From Pseudomonadota bacterium (lineage in GTDB: Bacteria > Pseudomonadota > Gammaproteobacteria > Steroidobacterales > Steroidobacteraceae): 34,198 nt of DNA. The notes below the pieces were generated by a model that ran no database searches, had not been told where the DNA came from, and saw only the letters and a list, made by a program, of their open reading frames with translations. Made by a program: the position numbers and the translations under genes. The stretch spans positions 1-34,198 of the forward strand of contig JAJYLP010000033.1 of assembly GCA_021787615.1 (NCBI GenBank), read 5' to 3'. Positions 1 through 6,945 of this stretch are shown in pieces (the stretch's first letter is position 1; each line of letters starts with the position of its first letter).

Positions 1-921
1 GCCGCCATCACCAACTGGCACATTGCTTCGGGGCGCGCCTTCACTACCGCGGATGCGAACTCTTCAGCGCTGGTGGCGGACATCGGACAGACCGTCTACC
101 GTGAGCTGTTCCGGTCGTATGAAAACCCGGTCGGCGCCACCATCCTGATCAAGGGCGTGCCGGTCAAGGTAATCGGCCTGTATCAGTCGAAGGGCCAATC
201 GCCGATGGGCCAGGATCAGGACGATCTGGTGGTGATCCCATTCACGACCGCCGAGCGGCGCGTGCTCGGCGTCGCGGCCCCGACTCAAACCGAGGCACAG
301 AACGCGGGCACGACCTACCTGCCGCCGCCCAACCCCTTCGGCATGCAGCCGCGCATGACCGGCTACGTGAATGTGATCTACGTGCAGGCTGCCGCTGCCG
401 ATCTCGTGCAGCGGGCGATGCAGGAGGTGACCGCGACGCTGCGCCGCCGTCACAACATCCGCCCGGGCGACACGGACGATTTCAGTGTGCGCAATCTCAG
501 CCAGATCGCCACCGCGGCCGAGGGCAGCAGCCGCGTGATGGCGCTGCTCCTGGCCACGGTCGCCTCGATCTCGCTGTTGGTCGGCGGCATCGGCATCATG
601 AACATTCTCCTCGTCTCGGTGACCGAGCGGACGCGCGAGATCGGCCTGCGCATGGCGCTCGGCGCCCGGCGCGCGCACGTCATGCTGCAGTTTCTCACCG
701 AATCGGTCTTGCTCAGCGCGGCCGGCGGGACGGCCGGCATACTCATCGGGGTCGGAGCCTCGGAGCTGGTTTCCGCAGTCGCGGGGTGGCCGATCGCGCT
801 GTCGCTCACGGCCGCGCTCGGCGGGTTCGTGTTCTCCGCGGTGGTGGGCGTGTTCTTCGGCTATTACCCGGCGCGCAAGGCCGCGGCGCTGAACCCGATC
901 GAGGCGCTGCGCTACGAGTGA
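1..921 (+). CDS. MacB/FtsX-type ABC transporter permease, C-terminal part
   Basis: This gene is open from the first base of the window, so its N-terminus is missing; 306 residues are visible. Residues 1 to about 175 look like the MacB periplasmic core domain (GRAFT near the start, then VGATILIKG and VIGLYQSKG). After it come FtsX-family membrane segments at about 180-205, 237-258 and 269-289. Between them lies the conserved TERTREIGLRMALGARR, and the end is YYPARKAAALNPIEALRYE. This is the classic C-terminus of MacB-like permeases, which with an ATPase partner move macrolides, lipoproteins or peptides across or out of the inner membrane. Substrate cannot be told from the sequence. The partner ATPase and membrane fusion protein would be expected upstream, outside the window. 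The next gene converges on it with a gap of only 15 bases. Confidence 0.93.
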   Translation, partial: AAITNWHIASGRAFTTADANSSALVADIGQTVYRELFRSYENPVGATILIKGVPVKVIGLYQSKGQSPMGQDQDDLVVIPFTTAERRVLGVAAPTQTEAQNAGTTYLPPPNPFGMQPRMTGYVNVIYVQAAAADLVQRAMQEVTATLRRRHNIRPGDTDDFSVRNLSQIATAAEGSSRVMALLLATVASISLLVGGIGIMNILLVSVTERTREIGLRMALGARRAHVMLQFLTESVLLSAAGGTAGILIGVGASELVSAVAGWPIALSLTAALGGFVFSAVVGVFFGYYPARKAAALNPIEALRYE

Positions 922-936
922 CGGACGCCCGAGCGC

Positions 937-1749
937 CTAGCGCCCCTGACCGAACGCCACGGAGAAGGTCAGCAGCCCGCCGCCCGGCAGCGGCGAGAAT
1001 GCGATGCGCTGGCGGGGGCTTCGATTGAAGCCCATGAAGGTGTTGGTGAAGAAATCGGCGCAGAAATTGCCGAGCGCCATGCCGAAGAGGGTATCGGAGG
1101 GATAATGCCAGCCGCCCTCGATGCGCGCCCAGGCGGTGGCGAAAGTCAGCCCATGCAGGCCGACATCGAGCGCGTCGCGCACGCCGGGAGTCATGGGAAT
1201 CTGCTCGAGATTGAGCGTCGCAAGGCGGGTATACACGGCGGATGCCGTGGTGTGGTTCGACGGGAAGCTGTGATTGTTGGCGCGATTCGGCCGCTCGCGG
1301 TACGCGAGGCGGCTGATCATCGAATTGGTCTCGATCGCCGTCGTGGCGGCGACCAGGTTGACCAGGTACCCCTTGGCCTTGTCCTCGAGCCAGGCCTTGC
1401 CGAAGTGACCGCTGGGCGCGAACAGCAGCGCGGCGATGTCGACGCCGACCGAGGCGCTGCGCAGCGTGTAACTCCAGCTCGTGGCATTGGCGTTGGAGCC
1501 GAATAGCGGCGTATGCGTGCGCCCCCAGCGCGAAATGCGGTGGTCGAAGTTGCCGAACTGCAGCGCCGCCGCACCGGCGAGCGGACCCCAGACCCAGGGA
1601 TCCGTGGCCGCCGAGACGGCCGCCCGGCGCACCCGCGCCCAGCCGGGCTTGATCGTCACATTCTGGCCCCAACGCGGGCCGCCGGGCAGCGTCGCGCAGC
1701 CGGTCAGCGCGAGCGCCGTCAGCGGCAGAGCGGCCCGCAGCCCGCGCAT
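937..1749 (-). CDS. PAP2-family phosphatase, predicted lipoprotein
   Basis: The 270-residue product begins with a short signal peptide ending in the lipobox LALTGC (Cys18), so it is probably a lipid-anchored envelope protein. It carries the PAP2 superfamily signature. There is a degenerate first motif around R153-P154, PSNH at 163-166 (a form of PSGH), and R209-x5-H215-x3-D219 inside ARIEGGWHYPSD. H215 would be the phosphorylated nucleophile and H166 the general acid. Family members dephosphorylate lipid phosphates such as phosphatidic acid, undecaprenyl pyrophosphate or lipid A, or act as acid phosphatases; the substrate here is unknown. Its ATG directly follows the TGA of the upstream gene at 1750, so the two form an operon of paired PAP2 proteins. 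The lysine of the first motif is not in the canonical position. Confidence 0.85.
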   Translation of the reverse strand: MRGLRAALPLTALALTGCATLPGGPRWGQNVTIKPGWARVRRAAVSAATDPWVWGPLAGAAALQFGNFDHRISRWGRTHTPLFGSNANATSWSYTLRSASVGVDIAALLFAPSGHFGKAWLEDKAKGYLVNLVAATTAIETNSMISRLAYRERPNRANNHSFPSNHTTASAVYTRLATLNLEQIPMTPGVRDALDVGLHGLTFATAWARIEGGWHYPSDTLFGMALGNFCADFFTNTFMGFNRSPRQRIAFSPLPGGGLLTFSVAFGQGR

Positions 1750-2574
1750 TCAGAAGTCCTTGACGAAGCCGACCGATACGCCGCGCGGCAGGATCTCAAC
1801 GAGCAGCGGGACCTTGCGCTCGGAGGCCCAGTAGCCGAAGGCAGAGCCGAGCAGCCATCCGGCGATGACATCGGACTGCCAGTGCCCCTGGCTCTTCATG
1901 CGCCCGTACGCATCGTAGACCGGCAGCAGCTCCGCGGCCCAGATCCACGGATAGCGATGCCGATAGTGCAGGATGAACGGCGTGACGAAGCTTGCCTGCA
2001 GCGTGACCTCACCACTCGGGAAGCTTTGATCGGTTCCCTGAAAGAACGCGTTCGGGCCCTCGCCCTGGTAGGGCCGTGCCCGCCGGAATGTGTACTTCAG
2101 GGCGTCGGCGGCAAAGCCCGCGAACACCGACGAGTCGGCCGCCTGCCAGAACACGTGGCCGAGCCCTTTGTGATTGCCGAGGAAAAGCGCCCCGGCCGCC
2201 TCGAAGGCGACGGTGCCGTATTCCAGGCCCAGCTGGTTCGAGCGCGAGAAGATGCCGTTGTTGTCCTGCGCCTTCAGCCGGTAATCGATGCCGAAGGGGC
2301 CGTGACTGGAGCCCTCGTGCAGCCGCATCGCGGCGAGGAAGGCCGCGGCCCCCGCGGCAGGCAGCACCCAGCGCCGCCGCCACCATGAGTGCGCCCCGGC
2401 GCGCAGTTTGGACTTCACTCCCCTCTGGCTTGATGAGGGGCGGCTCGAAGCCGGCCGGCTGGGCGCTCCCTCGCCGGCATATGCCCGGATCGGCGCGACA
2501 ACCAGAAGCGCAATCAGCGGCGCACCGGCCAGTGAGCGGCGCGGATTGCTCGAACGGGCTCGCAGCGTGTTCAT
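1750..2574 (-). CDS. PAP2-family protein with a PSGE variant motif
   Basis: I place the start at ATG 2574 because AGGGG lies 9 bases upstream; an in-frame ATG at 2583 and longer readings lack a good ribosome site. The 274-residue product has a Sec-type signal peptide (hydrophobic core about 15-30, likely cleavage after AYA) and a second hydrophobic stretch at about 69-82. PAP2 motifs are K150-x6-R157-P158, PSGE at 176-179, and R215-x5-H221-x3-D225. The nucleophile His221 is kept, but the general-acid histidine of PSGH is glutamate (E179). The protein may have altered or weak phosphatase activity, or a binding role. It is the first gene of a two-gene minus-strand operon; the second PAP2 gene abuts its stop codon. 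Substrate is unknown. Confidence 0.82.
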   Translation of the reverse strand: MNTLRARSSNPRRSLAGAPLIALLVVAPIRAYAGEGAPSRPASSRPSSSQRGVKSKLRAGAHSWWRRRWVLPAAGAAAFLAAMRLHEGSSHGPFGIDYRLKAQDNNGIFSRSNQLGLEYGTVAFEAAGALFLGNHKGLGHVFWQAADSSVFAGFAADALKYTFRRARPYQGEGPNAFFQGTDQSFPSGEVTLQASFVTPFILHYRHRYPWIWAAELLPVYDAYGRMKSQGHWQSDVIAGWLLGSAFGYWASERKVPLLVEILPRGVSVGFVKDF

Positions 2575-3081
2575 TAAGGTCATCCCCTGAGTCAGGCGTT
2601 CCAGCACAGCGCGCCAGTCGGCACGCCTCCCAACAGAAATCCACTCGTGTCGGCCTCGGGAATCATCGGCGGAAGCGGTGCGGCAACAAGAATCAGGCCG
2701 GCGTTGCGCGCGGACGCGCACACCGAGCGGCTCACGTGCTGTGCAATGCGGGCTCGGCGGATCGACGGCTGCGGTCACGTGAACCTCGAAACAAACCACG
2801 CGCTCTGCAGTTCCCGGCGCCCGATCCTTGACGTGGAGTCATTCTCGCGCTCGACCGCGGCGGCTCGGCATCGACGGGAGTCGCGCGCGGCGGGATGGTC
2901 TGCCGCGCCGCCCGATCTCCCCTTAGAAGAGTCCAATCGCGGAAGGTTCCCACTGCGGGTGCCTCGCGCCGTCTTCGAGCATCACACGGCGTCGCGGGTC
3001 CCGCACGTGTCTCGCTTCCGGCACGCCGGCGTGCCGGACGAGACGATTGCACCCGAGCCTGCGGCTGGTAAGCTCCCGGTC
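2575..3081. other. Divergent intergenic region, no gene recognised
   Basis: About 500 bases separate the minus-strand PAP2 pair from the plus-strand methyltransferase. The methyltransferase frame stays open upstream to about 2647, but that extension has no recognisable domain and is rich in Arg, Ala and Ser, so I read it as non-coding. The stretch should hold divergent promoters. The one clear structure is the 22-base palindrome at 3017-3038. I see no RNA gene or insertion-sequence end. Confidence 0.5.
3017..3038. repeat. 22-base perfect palindrome upstream of the methyltransferase
   Basis: The half-site TCCGGCACGCC is followed directly by its exact reverse complement, with no spacer. It lies 43 bases upstream of the methyltransferase ATG at 3082. 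Neither side has a T-run, which argues against an intrinsic terminator. It could be an operator for a dimeric regulator or a cruciform/hairpin element; that function is inference. Confidence 0.6.
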
Positions 3082-3717
3082 ATGCGACCCCCGCCACCTG
3101 CAGGTTTCGATGACGCGCTCGAGCGCTGGAACGAGCGCTTTTCGCAGCCCGGTTATCTCTTTGGACTCGCGCCGAATGCCTTCCTGGTCAGACAGAGCAC
3201 GCGTCTGCGGCCCGGCTCGCGCGTGCTGTGCGTTGCGGACGGTGAGGGGCGCAACAGCACCTGGCTCGCCGCGCGCAGCCACGAGGTGACTGCGTTCGAC
3301 CTGTCGCCCGTGGCGGTGGGCAAGGCGCGGGCGCTGGCGGCCGAGCGGGGCGTTGCCGTCGATTACCACGTCGCGGGCACCGACACCTGGGATTGGGCGC
3401 CGGGGGCGTACGACGCGGTGGCGGCGATCTTCATCCAGTTCGCCTCGCCCGCCCAGCGCCCGCCGCTCTTTGCAGGCATGTGGCGCACGCTCAAGCCCGG
3501 CGGGCTGCTGCTGATCCAGGGGTATACGCCCAAGCAGCTCGAATACGGGACCGGCGGGCCCGGCAGGCTCGATCATCTTTACACGGCCGAGATGCTGCGG
3601 GAGCTCCTGCCGCAGGCGCAGTGGCTCGAACTCACCGCGCATGAGGCCGATCTCACCGAGGGTGGCGGCCATCGGGGGCGCTCCGCGCTCATCGATGCGG
3701 TGGCGTGCAAATCATAA
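3082..3717 (+). CDS. Class I SAM-dependent methyltransferase
   Basis: The 211-residue product has the Rossmann-type AdoMet-binding motif VLCVADGEGRN at 48-58 and an acidic strand end AFDLS at 71-75. Later come DAVAAIFIQF (motif II region) and LKPGGLLLIQGYTP (motif III region). This layout matches small TehB-like / methyltransferase-domain proteins of unknown substrate. The N-terminal WNERFSQPGYLFG is typical of that group. I choose ATG 3082 because homology-like sequence starts there, although the ribosome site is weak. It is followed after 63 bases by the MFS transporter on the same strand, so co-transcription is possible. Confidence 0.85.
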   Translation: MRPPPPAGFDDALERWNERFSQPGYLFGLAPNAFLVRQSTRLRPGSRVLCVADGEGRNSTWLAARSHEVTAFDLSPVAVGKARALAAERGVAVDYHVAGTDTWDWAPGAYDAVAAIFIQFASPAQRPPLFAGMWRTLKPGGLLLIQGYTPKQLEYGTGGPGRLDHLYTAEMLRELLPQAQWLELTAHEADLTEGGGHRGRSALIDAVACKS

Positions 3718-3780
3718 CGGTACGCCGGGAAAGCTCGTGCGCACAGTGCCGGCTGCGCGCCGGCTGAGCAGAGGAGGAAC

Positions 3781-4974
3781 GTGCGCTTGAACAGACGGCC
3801 GCTGCCCCGCGACGCGTGGCTCCTGTGCTTCTCGGCATTCAGCGCCGACCTGGGTTATCAGGGCGTGACGGCGCTCTATCCGCTGTATCTGGTCTTCCAG
3901 CTGCACGCTTCGCTGTATGCGTATGGGCTGGTCACCGCGATCGCCTTCGGCGGCGGCGCGCTCGTATCGTATCTCGGCGGCCGCGCCGGCGATCGCCTCG
4001 ACCGCAAGCGCGTCGCGGTGGCGGGCAACGTCCTGATTCCGCTGATGGCGCTCGCGGGGCTCGCGCATTCTCTGGGGCTCTCGGCCCTGCTTTACATTCT
4101 CGGCTGGTGGGCGCGTTATTTCCGCAGCCCCGCGCGGCGCGCGCTGCTGGTGGGCGCAACGCCGCCCGAGGAGCGCACGCGCGCCTTCGGCACGCTGCAC
4201 GCGCTGGACATCGGCGGCGGCATGCTCTCGGCGCTGGTTGCCCTCGGCGCGCTGTGGCTGAAGGTGCCGGTGGCGGCCGTGATGCTCTGGGCGATCGCGC
4301 CGCTCGTGGTCTCGACGCTGCTGCTGCTGTTCGTGCGCCGCAGCGAGGTCTATTCCGGCCGGACACCCGAGGGCGCGGCCGCGGGGGCCGGCCGCATGCC
4401 GCCGCGCACGATGCTGGCCGCGCTGCTGATTGCCGCGACCCTCTACGGGTTCAGCTTCTACAACCTCGGCTTCCCCATCGTCACCGCCACCGAGGCGCAT
4501 GTCGCAGCGCGCTACGAGTGGGGCGTGCTCGCCTACGTCGTCTATCTCGGCGTTTCGGCGCTGAGCGGCTATGCGCTCGGTGCGCGCCGAGGACCCCCGG
4601 CGCGCTCGCTGTGGCTGCTCGGCTACCTGCCCTCGGCGCTCGGCTCGGGGCTGATCGGGCTCAGCGTTGCGGGGCACATGCAGACGCTGGCGTTTTATCT
4701 GGCGGTCGCGGTGCTCGGCTTCGGGATGGGCGCGGTCGAGACTTTCGAGCCGACACTGGTGTCCTCGCTCGTCAGCCACACGCGCCTGGGGCGCGGCATG
4801 GGATTTCTCTCCGTCTCGCGTGCGACCGGCCAATTCCTCTCGAATCTGATCATGGGCGCCCTGTTCGTGTTCGGACAGTCGGTGCCGTACTTCTACGCGT
4901 TCGCCTCCGCGCTGCTCGCGGCGCTGGTGCTTGGTGCGATGGAGCTTGCCGCGCGCCGGCGGCTTGCGGGGTAG
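3781..4974 (+). CDS. Major facilitator superfamily transporter
   Basis: The 397-residue hydrophobic protein has about 12 predicted membrane spans. It carries the MFS motif A, GGRAGDRLDRKRV (66-78), in the loop between helices 2 and 3, followed by a basic WWARYFRSPARRALL segment. It acts in the inner membrane, moving a small solute using the proton gradient; the substrate is not evident. The start is ambiguous. AGGAGG lies 3 bases before GTG 3781 and 9 bases before an in-frame TTG at 3787, and the spacing favours the TTG. The difference is two residues. Its nearest same-strand neighbour is the upstream methyltransferase gene. A multidrug or metabolite exporter role is a guess. Confidence 0.88.
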   Translation: MRLNRRPLPRDAWLLCFSAFSADLGYQGVTALYPLYLVFQLHASLYAYGLVTAIAFGGGALVSYLGGRAGDRLDRKRVAVAGNVLIPLMALAGLAHSLGLSALLYILGWWARYFRSPARRALLVGATPPEERTRAFGTLHALDIGGGMLSALVALGALWLKVPVAAVMLWAIAPLVVSTLLLLFVRRSEVYSGRTPEGAAAGAGRMPPRTMLAALLIAATLYGFSFYNLGFPIVTATEAHVAARYEWGVLAYVVYLGVSALSGYALGARRGPPARSLWLLGYLPSALGSGLIGLSVAGHMQTLAFYLAVAVLGFGMGAVETFEPTLVSSLVSHTRLGRGMGFLSVSRATGQFLSNLIMGALFVFGQSVPYFYAFASALLAALVLGAMELAARRRLAG

Positions 4975-5313
4975 CGCGGCGCGGCGAAAGGGTGTTACGA
5001 CGCACATGCCCAAGGAAGCCGAAAACATGTTCCTTCCGGGGTCAAGCCGATGGGATAGGCTAAGGAGTTGGGCGCTAGGCGCGGGGTACCCTCAGAAGCT
5101 GCCGCAAATGCCCACGCGCCATACGAGCGCCGTGCTCCTCGGAGACCTGCGGGCCAGAGTCGCAAATAGCAGGCGTTCGACGTCCTCCGTGACGTGCCCG
5201 GTGCGCTGACCCAGGGGGTGGCACCGCAGCCGGATCGTGACGCAGGCTCGCTGGTCTCAGGAACTTTCGTCCCATATCATGACATATCATGATAGTGCGT
5301 GAGATTTGACAAC
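4975..5313. other. Intergenic region before the toxin-antitoxin module
   Basis: About 340 bases with no convincing gene. It contains an imperfect element, AAGGAA (5012-5017) and TTCCTT (5030-5035), and the tandem operator-like repeat at 5273-5294. Short open frames here on both strands lack domain signal and ribosome sites. The promoter of the downstream three-gene module probably lies at its right end. Confidence 0.5.
5273..5294. promoter_or_regulatory. Tandem operator-like repeat upstream of the RHH gene
   Basis: The decamer CATATCATGA occurs twice head to tail (5273-5282 and 5283-5292). The second copy overlaps a perfect 10-base palindrome, TATCATGATA (5285-5294). The copies are 10 bases apart, about one helical turn, as expected for cooperative binding of ribbon-helix-helix or Xre dimers. 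The site ends 19 bases before ATG 5314. Autoregulation by the downstream RHH or HigA-like protein is inferred; the repeat itself is directly visible. Confidence 0.7.
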
Positions 5314-5508
5314 ATGGCATCCAAGACGTCGACGAGCCGGCTCCGCGGCAAGCAGTTGCCTGTCTCCACGCTGCTGCCGCCCGAGCTCGTCCGCGAGATC
5401 AAGCGCCTCTGCAGCATCACGCACGCGCCGCTGGCGGCCTACGTGCGCGAAGGCCTCGAGCTCGTGCTGGTGAAGCATGCCGAGACGCTGCGCAAGGCGG
5501 TGAAGTAG
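5314..5508 (+). CDS. Small ribbon-helix-helix-like protein
   Basis: This 64-residue basic protein has a beta-strand-like PVSTLLPPELVREIKRL followed by a helix, AAYVREGLELVLVKH. That pattern fits the ribbon-helix-helix fold of Arc/CopG/ParD-type regulators and antitoxins. I use ATG 5314; an in-frame GTG at 5299 would add five residues but touches the operator region. No strong ribosome site precedes either. It sits 98 bases upstream of a HigB-like toxin reading and shares its strand, with a tandem 10-base repeat immediately upstream. It may act as a repressor of the whole module or as an extra antitoxin. The fold call rests on pattern only. Confidence 0.6.
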   Translation: MASKTSTSRLRGKQLPVSTLLPPELVREIKRLCSITHAPLAAYVREGLELVLVKHAETLRKAVK

Positions 5509-5606
5509 CCCGCGACACGACATAGCAAAAAGGCTATACCGCGCGGGACCGGACGGTACGGGTTCACCCTCAGGCGCAAGCCGAGCTCAAGGCGATCCCG
5601 GCGGAC

Positions 5607-5864
5607 ATGCGGGCGCGGTTCCTCCGCATCGCCGAGCTCCTCGAGCCCTTCGGGCCGCAGACGGTGGGCATGCCGCACGTGCGCCCGCTCGAGCGCAAGC
5701 TCTGGCAGATGCGCATGCATGGCCGGGACGGCGCCGCGCGAGCGGTGTATGCCGCCGCCCAGGGGCGATCGCTCCGCGCGCTGCACGTCTTCGTGAAGAA
5801 GACGCAGGCGATACCGCGAAGCGCCATCGAGACGGCCCTGAAGCGACTGGAGAGCGTGAAGTGA
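5607..5864 (+). CDS. HigB/phage Gp49-like RelE-family toxin, N-terminus in doubt
   Basis: The 85 residues from ATG 5607 match the family core of Gp49-like HigB toxins: GMPHVRPLERKLWQMRM, GRDGAARAVY, then LHVFVKKTQAIPR and a final helix. Such toxins are ribosome-dependent or free mRNA endonucleases. Family members normally start about 20 residues earlier. In this frame the expected strand and helix are readable upstream (TVRVHPQAQAELKAIPAD). However, no ATG, GTG or TTG lies between that stretch and the in-frame TAG at about 5523. So either translation begins at 5607 and makes an N-truncated protein, a non-standard start is used, or a mutation removed the start. The stop overlaps the antitoxin GTG by 4 bases. 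Confidence 0.7.
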   Translation: MRARFLRIAELLEPFGPQTVGMPHVRPLERKLWQMRMHGRDGAARAVYAAAQGRSLRALHVFVKKTQAIPRSAIETALKRLESVK

Positions 5865-6151
5865 AGACCTTGAAGATCCTGAAGCGGGAACTCCTCCGCG
5901 ACCAGCGGACGGCGCGGGCCCATGCGGACCTCGCTGAGGAGTTCGATGTTGCCCGAGCCCTCATCGATGCGCGCGTCCGCGCGGGGCTCTCTCAGATCGA
6001 GGTCGCCGAGCGCACGGGCGCCACGCAGAGCGTCGTCGCGCGCCTCGAGGGCGGCCGGCGGCCGCCCTCGATGAGAACCGTCGAGCGGTTCGCCCGCGCG
6101 GTGGGCGGCAGGCTGATTGTCCGCATCGAGCCTGCGAGAGCGGCTCCGTAG
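5861..6151 (+). CDS. Xre/HigA-type antitoxin
   Basis: The 96-residue product has a helix-turn-helix of the Xre/Cro type at about 41-65 (AGLSQIEVAERTGATQSVVARLEGG read in two parts: AGLSQIEVAERTG and ATQSVVARLEGG). The preceding helical region is typical of HigA antitoxins (HADLAEEFDVARALI). It should bind and neutralise the HigB-like toxin and repress the operon through its DNA-binding domain. GTG 5861 overlaps the toxin TGA by 4 bases, implying translational coupling. The toxin-first order is the hallmark of higBA. The 60 bases after it contain no clear terminator. Confidence 0.85.
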   Translation: MKTLKILKRELLRDQRTARAHADLAEEFDVARALIDARVRAGLSQIEVAERTGATQSVVARLEGGRRPPSMRTVERFARAVGGRLIVRIEPARAAP

Positions 6152-6660
6152 ACATCGGGCGCCAAGCGGAAATCGCGCATGCCTCCTGAGTACGTGCTCA
6201 CCCTGGGCTACGCGGCCGACAACGATGTATAGCCCGTTGCTCTGCTCGAGGGCGCACTGAGCTTTGCGAGGATCGCGGCTGCCGCGGTTGTCAACTTGGG
6301 GCCGGTGGATAACGGCTCATCTGACGCCCTCACGCTGCCACTGTTACGTCCAGTTCGGGAGTTCGCGGAGACCTGGTCGAGGCGCATCGCGCACTGACAT
6401 CCGGCATTGCGGATCGGCGTGAAGTGCGCGGCCTCGGCATTGATCCGGCCGCAGACGACGGGCAGAGGTCGCTCGAGCAATTTCGGGCCGGCGCTGAGGG
6501 CCTGCGCGGCCTGAGAGCGCCGCAGGAGTCGCGAGACAAGGAACGGCGCCGCCAACCAGGACCCTGTCTTGCGGGCTAAAGACGCCAGCGCCTGTTTCGA
6601 AGCCTATGTAAGCCACTGATCATAAAGGAGAGTGGTCACCTGCTTGGTAACACCCCGGCG

Positions 6661-6689
6661 AAAAAAGAAGACCCCGCTTGCGCGGGGTC
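6661..6689 (-). terminator. Intrinsic terminator (minus strand)
   Basis: GACCCCGC (6670-6677) and GCGGGGTC (6682-6689) form a perfect 8-bp stem with loop TTGC. On the minus strand it is followed by TTCTTTTTT (6669 down to 6661). There is no T-run on the plus side, so it serves a minus-strand transcript. No minus-strand protein gene lies upstream, which supports an RNA gene. Confidence 0.85.
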
Positions 6690-6838
6690 GGTCGCTTGCT
6701 TGCATCGAGTCGTGCTTCTTGTTTTTTTTGCCTGGCACGGTACGGCATGCGTCTGTGGCGCGCATGCGAGCCCGTGCTTTCTCGTAATTTCCTTGCTGTG
6801 TGGTTCTTCCCCGTCGGACCGCATGACGGCCCCAAGTG
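6661..6838 (-). ncRNA. Candidate sigma-54-dependent structured small RNA
   Basis: Reading the minus strand, a sigma-54-type promoter predicts a 5' end near 6838 and an intrinsic terminator ends the transcript near 6661, giving about 178 nt. The transcript can fold into several stem-loops. One pairs 6811-6815 with 6825-6829 (CCGTC/GACGG). A longer one has a perfect 7-bp inner stem (6745-6751 with 6761-6767), a 4x4 internal loop and a 6-bp outer stem (6735-6740 with 6772-6777). Between this stem and the terminator is an A-rich unpaired stretch, AAAAAAAACAAGAAG, reminiscent of Hfq/Crc-binding motifs of the CrcZ type. No convincing peptide is encoded. It does not match a family I can name. Transcription is inferred, not shown. 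Confidence 0.55.
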
Positions 6839-6849
6839 GGTTATTCGTA

Positions 6850-6865
6850 GCAATACCTATGCCAA
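6850..6865 (-). promoter_or_regulatory. Sigma-54 (RpoN) promoter
   Basis: On the minus strand the sequence TTGGCATAGGTATTGC has GG at -24 and GC at -12 separated by exactly 10 bases. It matches the sigma-54 consensus YTGGCAC-N5-TTGC at all but the last conserved C of the -24 block. Transcription would start near 6838. Confidence 0.6.
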
Positions 6866-6918
6866 CTTGAACTCTCTGGATCGATCGCTCGCTGATCGGC
6901 ACCCGCTCGGCGCATGAA

Positions 6919-6945
6919 TGTGACGTAATGTCCATTGGCGTGACA
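6919..6945. promoter_or_regulatory. Paired activator-site-like repeats
   Basis: TGTGAC (6919-6924) and GTGACA (6940-6945) share GTGAC repeats exactly 20 bases apart, two helical turns. They also form an imperfect inverted pair. Their centre is about 94 bases upstream of the predicted start at 6838, a usual place for enhancer-binding-protein sites of sigma-54 promoters. Identity of the activator is unknown. Confidence 0.4.

Noticed and set aside
2647-3081. N-terminal extension of the methyltransferase frame
   Set aside because: No ribosome site or domain; the family starts near residue 1 of the ATG 3082 reading.
5012-5035. Inverted AAGGAA/TTCCTT pair
   Set aside because: Only 6 bases per arm with a 12-base spacer; expected by chance at this scale.
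6678-6917. Plus-strand open frame with Cys and Phe runs
   Set aside because: It starts inside the terminator stem and crosses the RNA stem-loops; no homology pattern or ribosome site.
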